The translations under genes were made by a program, and so were the position numbers. DNA of 56,709 nt from Ruminiclostridium sp. (GTDB taxonomy: Bacteria > Bacillota > Clostridia > Oscillospirales > Ruminococcaceae), in NCBI GenBank assembly GCA_017395555.1, contig JAFPUE010000093.1, forward strand, positions 1 to 56,709, given 5' to 3'. Of the stretch, positions 1 through 9,192 are shown piece by piece. The number at the start of each line of letters is the position of its first letter. Within the stretch, counting starts at the first letter, position 1. The notes beneath the pieces are model-generated. The model did no database searches. It worked only from the letters and a program-made list of their open reading frames with translations, and was not told the origin of the DNA.

Positions 1-1
1 T

Positions 2-1735
2 AATCATAACACCTTCGGCTGGCTATGGGAGTTTACGAAAGGAAAGCGAGGAACATATCTTCTGAGTATCATTCTGGCACTGCTCGGAGTCGCGTGTATG
101 CTACTTGCGTATATATGTATCGCCGCACTTATCCGCGAGCTTGTCGCGGGCGGACACGAAATGGACTTCTATATCATCAGAGGTGTGCAGATCGGTATTC
201 TGTGGCTGCTGAGGTACGCATTCCACGGCTTTTCCACATATTCGTCCCATGGGGCTACATTCGGACTTATCGGCAACGCAAGGAAACGGTTGCTGAAAAA
301 GTTGAATACAATGCCGCTCGGTGCGGTACAGACACGCTCGTCCGGCGAATACAAGAATATTATATGCGACAGAGCGGATCAGGTGGAACCGACGCTTGCT
401 CATGTTACGCCCGAGTTTACAGCGAATATTGTCGGCGCAATAGCAATGTTCGTGTATATGATGTCGATCGACTGGAGAGTCGGACTGTGGCAGCTGATAT
501 GTATTCCCGCAGGCTTTATCGCGTTCGGGATAATGATGTCGTCATCGCCGAAATACTATCCGAATACGATAAAGAAAACAAAGGCTCTGAATTCTGCGGC
601 AGTCGAATATATCGGCGGTATCGAGGTCATCAAGGCTTTCGGACAGAGCAAGACATCCTACGGTAAGTTCGTGAAAGCTGCAAAAGAGGGTGCGGACTGC
701 TTTATCGACTGGATGAAAAGCCAGAATTTCTGGCAGAACTTCGGTATGGCGTGCTTCCCCGCAACTATGCTGGGACTGCTCCCGGCAGGTGTGTTCAGTT
801 GTCTTGACGGAAGTCTCGCGCCGGCGGATCTGATAATGCTGATAATTCTGTCGTTCGGTACGGTCGCGCCGCTCGTTACGGTATTCGGTTACGTTGATGA
901 CATTTCAAAGGTCGGTGAGATCATAAGCGATATGGCGGATATCATGGACGAAAAAGATATGGTACGTCCAACGCAGAGTAAAGCGTTCCCGAACGGCCAC
1001 GGTATCACGCTGAATGATGTGCATTTCACCTACAAGGACACCGAGGTACTGCACGGGATAAATATGGAGATCGCAGACGGCACGGTCAACGCGCTTGTCG
1101 GACCGTCGGGCTCCGGTAAATCCACAATCGCAAGACTTATCGCTTCGCTGTGGGATGTGGATTCCGGTGAAATAAAGATCGGCGGAGCGAATATAAAGGA
1201 TATGTCGCTTAAAGACTATAACAAGCATATTGCGTATGTATCACAGGAAAACTATCTTTTCGATCAGACGGTAATGGATAATATACGCATGGGACGTGAG
1301 GGCGCGACTGATGAAGAGGTTATCGAAGCGGCAAAGAAATGCGGCTGTCACGACTTTATAATGTCGCTTGAAAACGGATATCAGACGATCTGCGGCGGTT
1401 CCGGAGGACATCTTTCCGGCGGTGAGCGCCAGCGTATCTCGATAGCGCGTGCAATGCTGAAAGACGCTCCCGTAGTTATCCTCGACGAAGCGACAAGCTA
1501 TACCGACCCCGAAAGCGAGGCTGTGATACAGAGCGCTATATCCCGACTGACCGCAGGCAAGACACTGATCGTGATCGCGCACAGGCTCTCCACTATCGCG
1601 GACGCAGACAGGATATTCCTGATACGCGACGGAATGGTGGAAGCTTCCGGTACGCAGGACGAGCTTCTGAATAAAAGTGAACTGTACAGAAGTATGTGGG
1701 AAAATCACATCGCGGTAAAAAAGGAGGAAGCGTGA
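2..1735 (+). CDS. ABC half-transporter (permease + ATPase), 5' end outside window
   Basis: The open frame enters from the left edge without a start codon, so the N terminus is missing; 577 residues are visible, close to full family length. An exporter-fold membrane domain with several hydrophobic segments is followed by a nucleotide-binding domain with Walker [10 protein letters not shown], signature LSGGERQR, Walker B VVILDEAT and the IAHR switch histidine. Its stop is one base before the ATG of the next ABC gene, so the two most likely form a heterodimer. The family (YbtP/YbtQ, IrtAB-like) is often linked to siderophores in iron loci. Substrate and direction cannot be read from sequence. 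Any operator would lie upstream of the window. Confidence 0.9.
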   Translation, partial: NHNTFGWLWEFTKGKRGTYLLSIILALLGVACMLLAYICIAALIRELVAGGHEMDFYIIRGVQIGILWLLRYAFHGFSTYSSHGATFGLIGNARKRLLKKLNTMPLGAVQTRSSGEYKNIICDRADQVEPTLAHVTPEFTANIVGAIAMFVYMMSIDWRVGLWQLICIPAGFIAFGIMMSSSPKYYPNTIKKTKALNSAAVEYIGGIEVIKAFGQSKTSYGKFVKAAKEGADCFIDWMKSQNFWQNFGMACFPATMLGLLPAGVFSCLDGSLAPADLIMLIILSFGTVAPLVTVFGYVDDISKVGEIISDMADIMDEKDMVRPTQSKAFPNGHGITLNDVHFTYKDTEVLHGINMEIADGTVNALVGPSGSGKSTIARLIASLWDVDSGEIKIGGANIKDMSLKDYNKHIAYVSQENYLFDQTVMDNIRMGREGATDEEVIEAAKKCGCHDFIMSLENGYQTICGGSGGHLSGGERQRISIARAMLKDAPVVILDEATSYTDPESEAVIQSAISRLTAGKTLIVIAHRLSTIADADRIFLIRDGMVEASGTQDELLNKSELYRSMWENHIAVKKEEA

Positions 1736-1736
1736 T

Positions 1737-3485
1737 ATGTTCAGGACTTTGAAAAAATTCTTTGATTTCTGCGGCGAAAAGGAAAGAAAGCAGTTTTACC
1801 TTTCGATCATTCTCGGCGTGTTCAACGCGCTGTTTGTCGCTATGAGAATACCGGCTGTTTTCGTTGTGATACAAGCACTGCTGGAAGGCAGACTTTCTGA
1901 AAACGATGCCTGGATCGCGGGCGGCATCATACTTGCATCTATTGTGCTGCAAACGATCGTGTCTATGAAAACCACGATGCTGCAAACAAGGGGCGGCTAT
2001 AACACGACCTCATACAAGCGCATGGAGATAGCGGAGCACCTGCGTTATGTGCCTATGGGATATTTCAACAGCGAGGGGCTCGGAAAGGTCACGTCCATTG
2101 CCACAAACACAATGGAAAACCTTTCGGGTATCGCGACAAGATGTGTCATGGTGGTCACGAAAGGCATCATCACAACTCTTGTTATCATCGCGTCCATGTT
2201 CTTTTTCAATGTATGGATAGCCCTTGTTGCGCTTGCCGCCATGATAATTTATCTTATCGGAACAGAGCTTATGATCCGCGCGGAGAGCTCCGATTCGGAC
2301 AACGCTGTCAAATCACAGGATACCATGGTATCAAGGATACTTGAGTATGTGAGAGGTATCGCGGAGGTCAGAAATTTTGATCTCTTCGGAAAGAGCATCA
2401 CAAATGTTGATGATTCCATAGACAGCTTCACGAAATACAGCACACGGCTTGAAACTGTATATGAAGTCGCGATGTTCCTTTTAAGCAGTCTGAACAAGAT
2501 CGTGGGCGTTGTAATGATGCTTATGAGTGTCGCTTTTTATCTTAACGGCTCGATGAGTCTTGTTTATGCCGTGATGATGATGATCTGCTCGTTCATGATA
2601 TTTGAATCTCTCGATCAGGTCGGCGCGTTCAACGGTCTCACAAGAACTATAGAAAACTGCGTTGACAAGGCGAATGAGGCTCTTTCCTCCCCGACAATGG
2701 ATATTGACGGAAAAGAGATAGCTCCCGAAAGCATGACGCTGACTGTCAGAAACGTGGATTTTTCTTACGATACAAAAAAGATCATCGACGGTGTCTCGTT
2801 TGAGATACCCGAAAGGACAACAGCAGCGTTCGTCGGTCCCTCCGGCGGAGGAAAAACAACGATCACGCAGCTGCTCGCAAGATTCTGGGACGTTGACAAG
2901 GGTCAGATCCTTCTCGGAGGAACGGATGTAAGAGAGTACAGCTATGACAGCCTGATGCGCAATTTCGCATTCGTATTCCAGAATGTATATCTTTTCAGTG
3001 ATACGATAGAGAACAATATCCGTTTCGGTAAGCCGGACGCAAGCAGAGATGAAGTTATCAGAGCCGCAAAGGCTGCATGCTGTCACGACTTTATAATGGG
3101 ACTCCCCGACGGTTACGATACTGTCATCGGCGAGGGCGGAGTAAGTCTTTCCGGCGGCGAGCGTCAGCGTATCTCAATTGCGAGAGCAATTATGAAGGAC
3201 GCTCCGATAATCATTCTTGACGAAGCAACCGCAAACGTTGACCCCGAGAACGAGAACCTGCTGATGAAGGCGGTGGAGTCGCTCACGAAGGAAAAGACTG
3301 TCATAATGATCGCACACAGGCTGAAAACCGTCGAAAATGCGGATCAGATTTTTGTGATCGACCACGGAAAGATAGTTCAGCACGGCAGGCACAACGAACT
3401 TATGAACGAGGACGGCATTTACAGACGGTTTATCGGCGAGAGAAAGGAAGCCGCAGGCTGGAAACTCGGGAAACACTCGGCGTAA
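1737..3485 (+). CDS. ABC half-transporter (permease + ATPase), partner of preceding gene
   Basis: This 582-residue protein has the same layout: six-helix exporter-fold membrane domain, then an ATPase domain with Walker A GPSGGGKTT, signature LSGGERQR, Walker B IIILDEAT and IAHR. The ATG lies one base after the upstream stop and has an AAGGAGG ribosome site inside the previous gene, so translation is probably coupled. All catalytic residues look intact in both partners. It is followed by a bidirectional terminator and then the convergent feo genes. One of three such pairs in the window. YbtQ-like siderophore transport is a plausible role but is inference. Confidence 0.92.
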   Translation: MFRTLKKFFDFCGEKERKQFYLSIILGVFNALFVAMRIPAVFVVIQALLEGRLSENDAWIAGGIILASIVLQTIVSMKTTMLQTRGGYNTTSYKRMEIAEHLRYVPMGYFNSEGLGKVTSIATNTMENLSGIATRCVMVVTKGIITTLVIIASMFFFNVWIALVALAAMIIYLIGTELMIRAESSDSDNAVKSQDTMVSRILEYVRGIAEVRNFDLFGKSITNVDDSIDSFTKYSTRLETVYEVAMFLLSSLNKIVGVVMMLMSVAFYLNGSMSLVYAVMMMICSFMIFESLDQVGAFNGLTRTIENCVDKANEALSSPTMDIDGKEIAPESMTLTVRNVDFSYDTKKIIDGVSFEIPERTTAAFVGPSGGGKTTITQLLARFWDVDKGQILLGGTDVREYSYDSLMRNFAFVFQNVYLFSDTIENNIRFGKPDASRDEVIRAAKAACCHDFIMGLPDGYDTVIGEGGVSLSGGERQRISIARAIMKDAPIIILDEATANVDPENENLLMKAVESLTKEKTVIMIAHRLKTVENADQIFVIDHGKIVQHGRHNELMNEDGIYRRFIGERKEAAGWKLGKHSA

Positions 3486-3587
3486 CAACAGGATATATTT
3501 GAATACAATATAAATTGTTGACAAATGAAAAACAACTGATACAAAGACATAAGACAAAAGGTATATATCAGATTATTATCATGAAAA

Positions 3588-3635
3588 AATCAGCTCCGGA
3601 CTTAAGCAATCCGGAACTGATTGTTTTATTTTATT
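3588..3635. terminator. Bidirectional intrinsic terminator
   Basis: A 13-bp stem (AATCAGCTCCGGA / TCCGGAACTGATT, one wobble pair) with a 9-nt loop is followed by a T-rich tract on the plus strand and preceded by an A-run that gives a T-run on the minus strand. It sits between the convergent ABC pair and feoC and fits termination of both. Confidence 0.85.
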
Positions 3636-3640
3636 GTAGT

Positions 3641-3898
3641 TCAGACGACTTCCCACATCTCGCCCATATTCACAGCGGCATTTTGGGGCATACAGCCCTT
3701 ACATTCCGCTGCGTTACAGCCGTTGCAACTGCCGCCGCAGGACTTGCACGCCGAGAACGAGACCCTTCGTATCACCCCGATATGTTCGAGGTATTCAATC
3801 TGTCTGTCGATGTCCGCGGGCGTGGTATCGAGCTCGGCGGCAAGCACTTCGACCGTGCGGGAATTACCGTCTTTCAAAAGCTGCAAAAGTTTCTGCAT
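3641..3898 (-). CDS. feoC: FeoC-like iron-sulfur winged-helix protein
   Basis: This 85-residue protein follows feoB by 12 bp with its own GGAGG site. The N-terminal ~45 residues look like the small winged helix of FeoC (MQKLLQLLKDGNSRTVEVLA...). The middle holds a cysteine cluster, C-x2-C-x3-C-x2-C-x4-C-x2-C, fitting an Fe-S or metal-binding wing. FeoC family proteins bind the cytoplasmic part of FeoB and influence its stability or activity; the cluster here is richer in cysteine than the enterobacterial form. Assignment rests on size, cysteine pattern and position. Confidence 0.8.
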   Translation of the reverse strand: MQKLLQLLKDGNSRTVEVLAAELDTTPADIDRQIEYLEHIGVIRRVSFSACKSCGGSCNGCNAAECKGCMPQNAAVNMGEMWEVV

Positions 3899-3910
3899 AA
3901 CGCGCCTCCG

Positions 3911-5914
3911 TCAGAATATGAGCAGCCCGATGTGGTATGCAGCAAACGCGAGTATCAGCGAGGTCGCGATATAATACAGCGCGATCCTTGTCGTCCATTT
4001 TACCGAGTGTATCTCCTGATACGTCGCCGCGAGGGCAACTATGCATGGCAGGTTGAAGGTTATGGCGAAGATGAACGCGAGAGCCTCAGGCTGTGTGACA
4101 TTCGCGGTGAGTATCTCGCCTATGTTTGCCGCGACCGCACCGCCGCCGACTGCCGCGTATATAGAGCCGCCGGTATAGAGTGCGCTGATGACTCCGATCG
4201 CGCCCTCCTTACCGACCATTGATGCGATAAACGCGAGGAATAAAGGCCAGGTCAGACCAAAGAATTTCGTCACCGGCTCGATAGCAACACCGACCTTGTA
4301 GAGTATCGTATCTTCAACGGAGCCCGTTGTGAAGCTGAGCAGCCAGAATATCGCGCATACGATAAGAACTACCTTTGTGACACGGAAGAAGGTGTCCTTA
4401 GTCCTGCCGAGAACATACCTGAACAGTGCGCCCCATTTCGGCTTGTGATACGGCGGGAGCTCCATTACCATTCCGTACTTGTCCTCTGTTTTCACAAGTC
4501 CGCGGCTGAATATTTTTGCAGTCACCCACATATGCAGTATCATCACGAGCAGTATCGCTATGATGACAAGCGGAGCGCCCGCGCCGAAGAACACGGTGGA
4601 GAGCATCGGAACTATAGACCAGGCAGCACCGCAGGGAACTGCCCAGGCAAGTGCAATGGTCAGCACCTTCTGTCCCCAGTTATCAATAACTCTTGCGCCC
4701 GCAGCGCCTCCCATAGTACAGCCAAAGCTGACAAGGAACGGCATTACCGACTTACCCTGAAGTCCGAGCTTGCCCATAGTGTTGTCGAAAACGTAGGAAA
4801 TACGTGCCATTACGCCCACCTCTTCGAGCAGTCCGAACACGAGCGTTACGCCGAATACAAATCCCAGCATATTTATGATGTAGAAAAGGGATTGTATTAT
4901 AACATCGCATATTATCCCGGTCAGAAGATCGGGGCTTCCCGCAGCGATCATCGTTTCCTTTAATAATCCGCCCAGAGCGCTCACGCCCATACCTACGCCC
5001 ATTATCGGCACTGCCGGAATGAACGATGCGATCAGCCCGAGAATAACGGTCAGCACCACCGCAGGCTTGCCCCAGAATTTATGCGTGTAGATACGGTCGA
5101 GCTTCCCGAGCTTTGCGGCGGTTTTGGTCTCATTTACCGCGCCGTCAAGTATCCCGTCTATCCAAGCGAACTTGCATTCTCCCGTTGCAATAGCGCCATC
5201 GGAGCTTTTCGCAGCATTTTCTATCTCCTGCATTTTATCATCGGGCAGCGTATTTTTGAGCTTCGCCGACACCACCTTATCGTTTTCGAGCACCTTTACC
5301 GTGAGCCACATCGGAGTATATCCCGAAATGGTATCATCCACGAGCTGTTCCTTTATTTCGCTGTAGCCGCCGATCTTTTCGTACTCCTTTTCGAGTGCGG
5401 AAACGTCGATTTGTGATTTATTTCTGAGCGCGCGTTCGAGAGTCGCGTAGAACTTGTCATACGCCTTTGTGTCCGTCGCCGAGAACATCATCACGGGAAT
5501 GCCGATCTTCTTTTCTATCGCCTGCGGGTCGATGGTCTTTCCTTGTTCTTTTGCAACGTCCTCCATATTGAGAACAAGGAAGCACGGCGCGGAAAGTCCT
5601 GCGTAATCCGCGAGCATAAACAGGCTCCGTTCGAGCTGTGAGCTGTCTGCGAGGATGCAGACGACATCGGCTTTTCCCGACGCGATAAAGTCCCGGGTTA
5701 TGACCTCCTCGTCCGAGTTTGCAGACATACTGTATGAACCCGGAAGATCAGCTACCGAATATGTATCGCTACCGTGAGTGAATGTACCTTCCTTCTTTTC
5801 TACGGTCTTGCCCGGCCAGTTGCCGACGTGCTGGCGTAGTCCGGTAAGCGCGTTGAAAAGCGTTGATTTGCCGGAATTAGGCTGTCCGAGAAGTGCTATG
5901 GTCGCCGCGCTCAT
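3911..5914 (-). CDS. feoB: Ferrous iron transporter FeoB
   Basis: This 667-residue protein starts at the ATG giving MSAATIALLG; a longer open frame upstream has no support, and this ATG overlaps the feoA stop as ATGA. The N-terminal G domain shows G1 GQPNSGKST (residues 10-18), G3 DLPGSYS, G4 NMED and G5 SATD. A helical spacer follows, then the membrane part with Gate and core regions, including the conserved segment GCTMGGAAGARVID. FeoB imports Fe2+ across the cytoplasmic membrane with a GTPase switch. It is in an operon with an HMA/Cys-rich protein, feoA and feoC behind an iron-type operator. Confidence 0.97.
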   Translation of the reverse strand: MSAATIALLGQPNSGKSTLFNALTGLRQHVGNWPGKTVEKKEGTFTHGSDTYSVADLPGSYSMSANSDEEVITRDFIASGKADVVCILADSSQLERSLFMLADYAGLSAPCFLVLNMEDVAKEQGKTIDPQAIEKKIGIPVMMFSATDTKAYDKFYATLERALRNKSQIDVSALEKEYEKIGGYSEIKEQLVDDTISGYTPMWLTVKVLENDKVVSAKLKNTLPDDKMQEIENAAKSSDGAIATGECKFAWIDGILDGAVNETKTAAKLGKLDRIYTHKFWGKPAVVLTVILGLIASFIPAVPIMGVGMGVSALGGLLKETMIAAGSPDLLTGIICDVIIQSLFYIINMLGFVFGVTLVFGLLEEVGVMARISYVFDNTMGKLGLQGKSVMPFLVSFGCTMGGAAGARVIDNWGQKVLTIALAWAVPCGAAWSIVPMLSTVFFGAGAPLVIIAILLVMILHMWVTAKIFSRGLVKTEDKYGMVMELPPYHKPKWGALFRYVLGRTKDTFFRVTKVVLIVCAIFWLLSFTTGSVEDTILYKVGVAIEPVTKFFGLTWPLFLAFIASMVGKEGAIGVISALYTGGSIYAAVGGGAVAANIGEILTANVTQPEALAFIFAITFNLPCIVALAATYQEIHSVKWTTRIALYYIATSLILAFAAYHIGLLIF

Positions 5915-6138
5915 GCCCTCACCTCCGTGACTTCGATGCCCTCGCATTCCCTGCGGTTGACCGCGATCATCGTGTCTCTCGAATAGAGCAGAACGGGACG
6001 GTTTTTGTCGTTCTTCACAACGCTGATACGACAGCCCGGGGTAAGCCCTATCGAGGTTATCCTGCCGATAAAGCGTTGGTCGCCCGAGATGCCGCTGACG
6101 ACGGCTTCGGTGTTTTCTTTCAGTTCGCCGAGTTTCAT
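5911..6138 (-). CDS. feoA: Ferrous iron transport protein FeoA
   Basis: This 75-residue protein has the SH3-like FeoA fold pattern: hydrophobic strands around RFIGRITSIGLTPGCRISVV and a C-terminal strand with the regular FeoA spacing. FeoA binds the cytoplasmic face of FeoB and supports Fe2+ uptake. Its ATG overlaps the stop of the upstream HMA gene and its stop overlaps the start of feoB (both ATGA), so the three are translated as a coupled unit. Confidence 0.95.
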   Translation of the reverse strand: MKLGELKENTEAVVSGISGDQRFIGRITSIGLTPGCRISVVKNDKNRPVLLYSRDTMIAVNRRECEGIEVTEVRA

Positions 6139-6518
6139 AATGCTTCCTCCTTAAGTTCCATAACGGTGTAGGATGTGCCTTCAAGTATTGCGGCGGCTGC
6201 GCGGCGGTCAAGCCTATGCTTGGAATATACCGTTGCTGTTTTTGATGCAAGATCGACAGTTGCAAAAATGCCTTCCGCGGAATTGAACGTGTTTTCGACA
6301 TTCCTGACGCAATGCGAACACACCATACCTTCTATCCCGACAGTATATCGGAAGGGATAATGCGATATGTCAGTATCAGTCGCCTTTACCTTGCGCGCAG
6401 CCGCTTCGTGTCCGCCGCAGCAACCACCGCCGTGTTTTATCCTGCGGACGGTATAAACTACAGCAAGCGCTATCCACGCGGCTGTTATAACTGCTATAAC
6501 TATTGACACTATCCTCAC
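6135..6518 (-). CDS. Membrane-anchored Cys-rich / heavy-metal-associated (HMA) domain protein
   Basis: First gene of the feo operon, 127 residues. Residues 1-25 form one membrane helix, followed by a short basic stretch and GGGCCGGH, which resembles the FeoB-associated Cys-rich membrane protein family. From about residue 58 there is an HMA domain with the metal-binding loop MVCSHC and the usual beta-alpha-beta length. In effect it joins the small FeoB-associated Cys-rich protein to a metallochaperone-like domain. It could hand metal to or from FeoB or sense it; that role is inferred from position. The gene lies directly downstream of a promoter/operator at 6524-6582. Confidence 0.8.
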   Translation of the reverse strand: MRIVSIVIAVITAAWIALAVVYTVRRIKHGGGCCGGHEAAARKVKATDTDISHYPFRYTVGIEGMVCSHCVRNVENTFNSAEGIFATVDLASKTATVYSKHRLDRRAAAAILEGTSYTVMELKEEAL

Positions 6519-6523
6519 CTCAT

Positions 6524-6582
6524 GGGTTAGCGGGCGCTAACCCGTTTTGAGATATTATAGCACAACGTATTTCAAAATGCAA
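6524..6582 (-). promoter_or_regulatory. feo promoter with DtxR-type operator
   Basis: Reading the minus strand, -35 TTGCAT (6582-6577), a 17-bp spacer and -10 TATAAT (6559-6554) are followed by a 20-bp inverted repeat at 6524-6543 with perfect 9-bp arms GGGTTAGCG / CGCTAACCC. A bound repressor would cover the transcription start. The core 16-mer GTTAGCGGGCGCTAAC recurs with small changes before other operons in the window. Confidence 0.85.
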
Positions 6583-6651
6583 TAGAGATAAGAAACTTTA
6601 TTATATTTTTTGTTGATTCTGCTTTGTTTTTTAAGGAGGACATATCATTGA

Positions 6652-6667
6652 GTTAGCGGATTCTAAC
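6652..6667. promoter_or_regulatory. Imperfect copy of the operator
   Basis: GTTAGCGGATTCTAAC matches the 16-bp operator except in the right arm. It sits between the end of the 6695-7393 gene and the feo promoter, about 70 bp upstream of the feo -35 box. It may be an auxiliary site for feo. No promoter could be assigned to it. Confidence 0.4.
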
Positions 6668-6694
6668 TAAAATGCAAAACGATATCTTTGTGTC

Positions 6695-7393
6695 TCAGCG
6701 ACTGTCTTTTGCAAAGCATACCGCGATAAACATCAGCCCGATTCCGAGGGAAGCACCAAGACCCGCGAGCTGCAAGAATATCCCGTTTCCCGTTGCGCCG
6801 GTGAGTGCGCATCCGGCAAGGTGAAAGATGATGTAAGCGCCGACAGTGTTCATAACGCACGTTACCTTCGGAACCGCAATAATTCCTTCGAACACGAAAT
6901 AGATGAAAGCGACAGAAAGCATCGTCTCCGTGATCGTTACCCACACATTTGCGGCTGCAAAGGAGAGGAGAAAAGATGTGTCATAGACTGCATCTATCCG
7001 TTCGGGTGTGACACCGCATTCCAGCGCGTTCTTTACAGACATCATCAGCACTGCGCACACCGAATGTGCCGCGAAGAATGTCAGGCTTCCGGTCACTGCC
7101 GCAATATCGTAGCAAGTGAGCATTTTCGACTTATTGCCGTTAAGACGATCTTTTATGTGCGAATGCATGGCACTCAGTCCCAACCACATAAACGGGGTAG
7201 CAATCGCGCCCGTGAGCAGCACGAAGTACAGCTGCCACATCGGCTGATCGGCTATTGTCGGTTTTATCATATATAGGAATGTCTCACCGCTGTTCTCAAA
7301 GTTTTGCAGCAGCACATCGCCGACCGCAAACAGCGCAGTTCCGATAAAGCCGAGCAACAGACACAGCTTTCGGAGTTTTTCTTTTATATACAT
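6695..7393 (-). CDS. Polytopic membrane protein of unknown function (family A, copy 1)
   Basis: This 232-residue, very hydrophobic protein has six to seven likely membrane helices and a GD pair at the end of the first helix (AVGDVLL). The same layout is seen in the genes at 9704 and 13013, so the three look like one paralogous family; it resembles what databases call DUF6796, but I am not certain. The ribosome site is AAAGGA seven bases before ATG. It is last in the minus-strand run starting at 12793, about 100 bp after its neighbour. Function unknown. Confidence 0.75.
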   Translation of the reverse strand: MYIKEKLRKLCLLLGFIGTALFAVGDVLLQNFENSGETFLYMIKPTIADQPMWQLYFVLLTGAIATPFMWLGLSAMHSHIKDRLNGNKSKMLTCYDIAAVTGSLTFFAAHSVCAVLMMSVKNALECGVTPERIDAVYDTSFLLSFAAANVWVTITETMLSVAFIYFVFEGIIAVPKVTCVMNTVGAYIIFHLAGCALTGATGNGIFLQLAGLGASLGIGLMFIAVCFAKDSR

Positions 7394-7490
7394 TTTTTGT
7401 TCCTTTAAGTCCGGTTAGAGTAAGAAAAAGGTCGACCTACGATCAAATATCTTGTTATCTACCTTCATTTTTCTTCGCTATATAGTTATT

Positions 7491-8387
7491 TCACCAGATT
7501 TCAAGCTCATCAAGTATATCCCGCGTGCTTTTCTTTCTAGCCTCTTTGCAGATCTTCGGGTTTTCTCTGTCGCGCGGGCAGGCGTACCGGAGAAGGAATT
7601 TATGCGACAGCGGCATATTCTCCCACGAGCCGAGAGCGTGGCTCGCGCCGGGATATTCTATCGACTTTACGGTGTGAGGAAATCCGCTTTCTTCAAGCAC
7701 CTTTTTCATTCGCTCAACAGCAGTCTCCGACGGCCAGCTATCGTCCCAGTCCGGGTGAATGAACAGTATATCGCCGTTGATGTTTTCGACCTTAATGCGG
7801 GAATCGGGGTTTAAAACTGCTGTATCATAAGCCGCACGCATAAAATATTTAAGTCCGTACCCGGGCATTTTTCGTACCTCGCGCAAAGCACCGCGAAGCC
7901 CGTCCTTGTCTGCAAGCGGGTATGTCGAATATGGCATATCCTTACCGTGATACTCGTAAACGCTCGTTCCTGTATGGTGAACCATTTTCTTCATTGATTC
8001 CATAACATAGTCGAACGGAACGACTGCGATCACTTTTGTTATCGCGGGAATTAGCGACGCGCAGAGAAGAATATACCCTGCGCCCGTGGATGTCCCCATA
8101 ATGCATATCTCAGTATAGCCATGCTCATTCAGCCATTTTGCGGCTCGTTCAGTATAATCCACCGGAATGCGGTGTAGCTCCTTCGGAAGACCCTTCCATA
8201 GATAAAACCCGAGTATCATAACCGAATATCCTTCACGGACAAGGAACTGACCGGCACGTACACACACCTTTTCGTTGCATCCCGCGCCGCCTGTGTAGAT
8301 TATCGCCTTGCCGGGCTTTTTCGTACCCGGATAGAAATGCGCGGAGAAGCCGTCTTTTTCAACATTGAAGTCAATTCTTTCAGACAT
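7491..8387 (-). CDS. Alpha/beta hydrolase, acyl-CoA thioester hydrolase / BAAT C-terminal type
   Basis: This 298-residue protein starts at MSERIDF, with GGAGAGAGCAGTA before the ATG; a longer frame upstream has no site. The oxyanion region GGAGCNE, nucleophile elbow MGTSTGAG with serine in G-T-S-T-G, an aspartate in the IHPDWDDSWP segment and histidine in GASHALG form a normal triad. The pattern is closest to the BAAT C-terminal / dienelactone-hydrolase-like group. The gene overlaps the upstream hydrolase gene by 8 bp. The substrate is an ester or thioester that cannot be named; the neighbours suggest a small-molecule pathway. Confidence 0.8.
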   Translation of the reverse strand: MSERIDFNVEKDGFSAHFYPGTKKPGKAIIYTGGAGCNEKVCVRAGQFLVREGYSVMILGFYLWKGLPKELHRIPVDYTERAAKWLNEHGYTEICIMGTSTGAGYILLCASLIPAITKVIAVVPFDYVMESMKKMVHHTGTSVYEYHGKDMPYSTYPLADKDGLRGALREVRKMPGYGLKYFMRAAYDTAVLNPDSRIKVENINGDILFIHPDWDDSWPSETAVERMKKVLEESGFPHTVKSIEYPGASHALGSWENMPLSHKFLLRYACPRDRENPKICKEARKKSTRDILDELEIW

Positions 8388-9159
8388 TACTGCTCTCTCC
8401 AACACACTTTTCAAATTCTTCAAACCATTTCTCCGGATAGAAAAACAGCAGCTCCTCGTGTCCGTAATCCTGCTCCCTGATGTCGGGAAAAGCGAAATGC
8501 TTCAGATAGCGTTCGCGGTATTTCTCGCCCATCTGCAGCGCATAGAAGATATGTACCGTCGTACCCGGCGAAGAAATGTGTTCGGCGAGCGGAGTTACAA
8601 GGTCCGAATAAAACTGATTCTTCATGCTTGTTTTTGACACGTTTTTCGCGGAGTCGGACATACCGCCGATAACATTCAGCAGCTTTTCCGTCACTTCATC
8701 GCCCATTTTCCTTCGTGCGAACTGTTCAGCCCACTTCGGCATACTGCCGGTACAAAGCATTTTGTACAGCATATTTCCAATAAGCGCAGTCTGTATCTTC
8801 GCAGATACTTTCCCGCTCTGGTCGAGGTCGGAGCTACCGATGATCGCGTGACTTATATGGACATTACCGCGCTGAACGAGCAGTCCCACAAAGCTTCCGC
8901 CGAGCGAGGAACCATAAGCCGCGAAGATCTCTCCGTCGCAGCGTTTATTGATATAGTTTTCGATCTTTCGCGTTACAGCGGTCATTGTCGTGAACTCGCC
9001 GCCATTGCCGTCAAAGCCGTCATAATCGACGCAGATCACCCTGTACTTCGCAGCAAGAAGCGGTACAACTCCGCCGAAGTTGAAACGCGCAGTGCAGCAC
9101 GTCCCGGGCAGGAGCAGGACTGTTTTTTCGTTGTCTTTTCCGGCAATAGAGTATCTCAT
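8380..9159 (-). CDS. Alpha/beta hydrolase
   Basis: This 259-residue protein has the hydrolase-fold pattern: LLPGTCCT for the oxyanion loop, VICVDYDGF strand and nucleophile elbow GSSLGG. The C-terminal histidine is probably in the YGHEELLF segment. It carries no signal peptide, so it is cytoplasmic. It overlaps the next hydrolase by 8 bp and is preceded at 33 bp by a membrane-protein gene. Substrate unknown. Confidence 0.78.
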   Translation of the reverse strand: MRYSIAGKDNEKTVLLLPGTCCTARFNFGGVVPLLAAKYRVICVDYDGFDGNGGEFTTMTAVTRKIENYINKRCDGEIFAAYGSSLGGSFVGLLVQRGNVHISHAIIGSSDLDQSGKVSAKIQTALIGNMLYKMLCTGSMPKWAEQFARRKMGDEVTEKLLNVIGGMSDSAKNVSKTSMKNQFYSDLVTPLAEHISSPGTTVHIFYALQMGEKYRERYLKHFAFPDIREQDYGHEELLFFYPEKWFEEFEKCVGESSNV

Positions 9160-9192
9160 TTTATCACTCCAGTTATTTTATCAGTCACAATA

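Noticed and set aside
25-666. Plus-strand open frame of 213 codons at the left edge
   Set aside because: It overlaps the ABC gene in another frame and has an Arg/Tyr/Ser-rich composition with no known pattern.
3515-4222. Plus-strand open frame of 235 codons
   Set aside because: It crosses the bidirectional terminator and lies antisense to feoC and feoB, both certain.
7411-7440. GGTTAGAG plus the palindrome AGGTCGACCT before the 6695 gene
   Set aside because: No match to the operator consensus and no promoter boxes in place.
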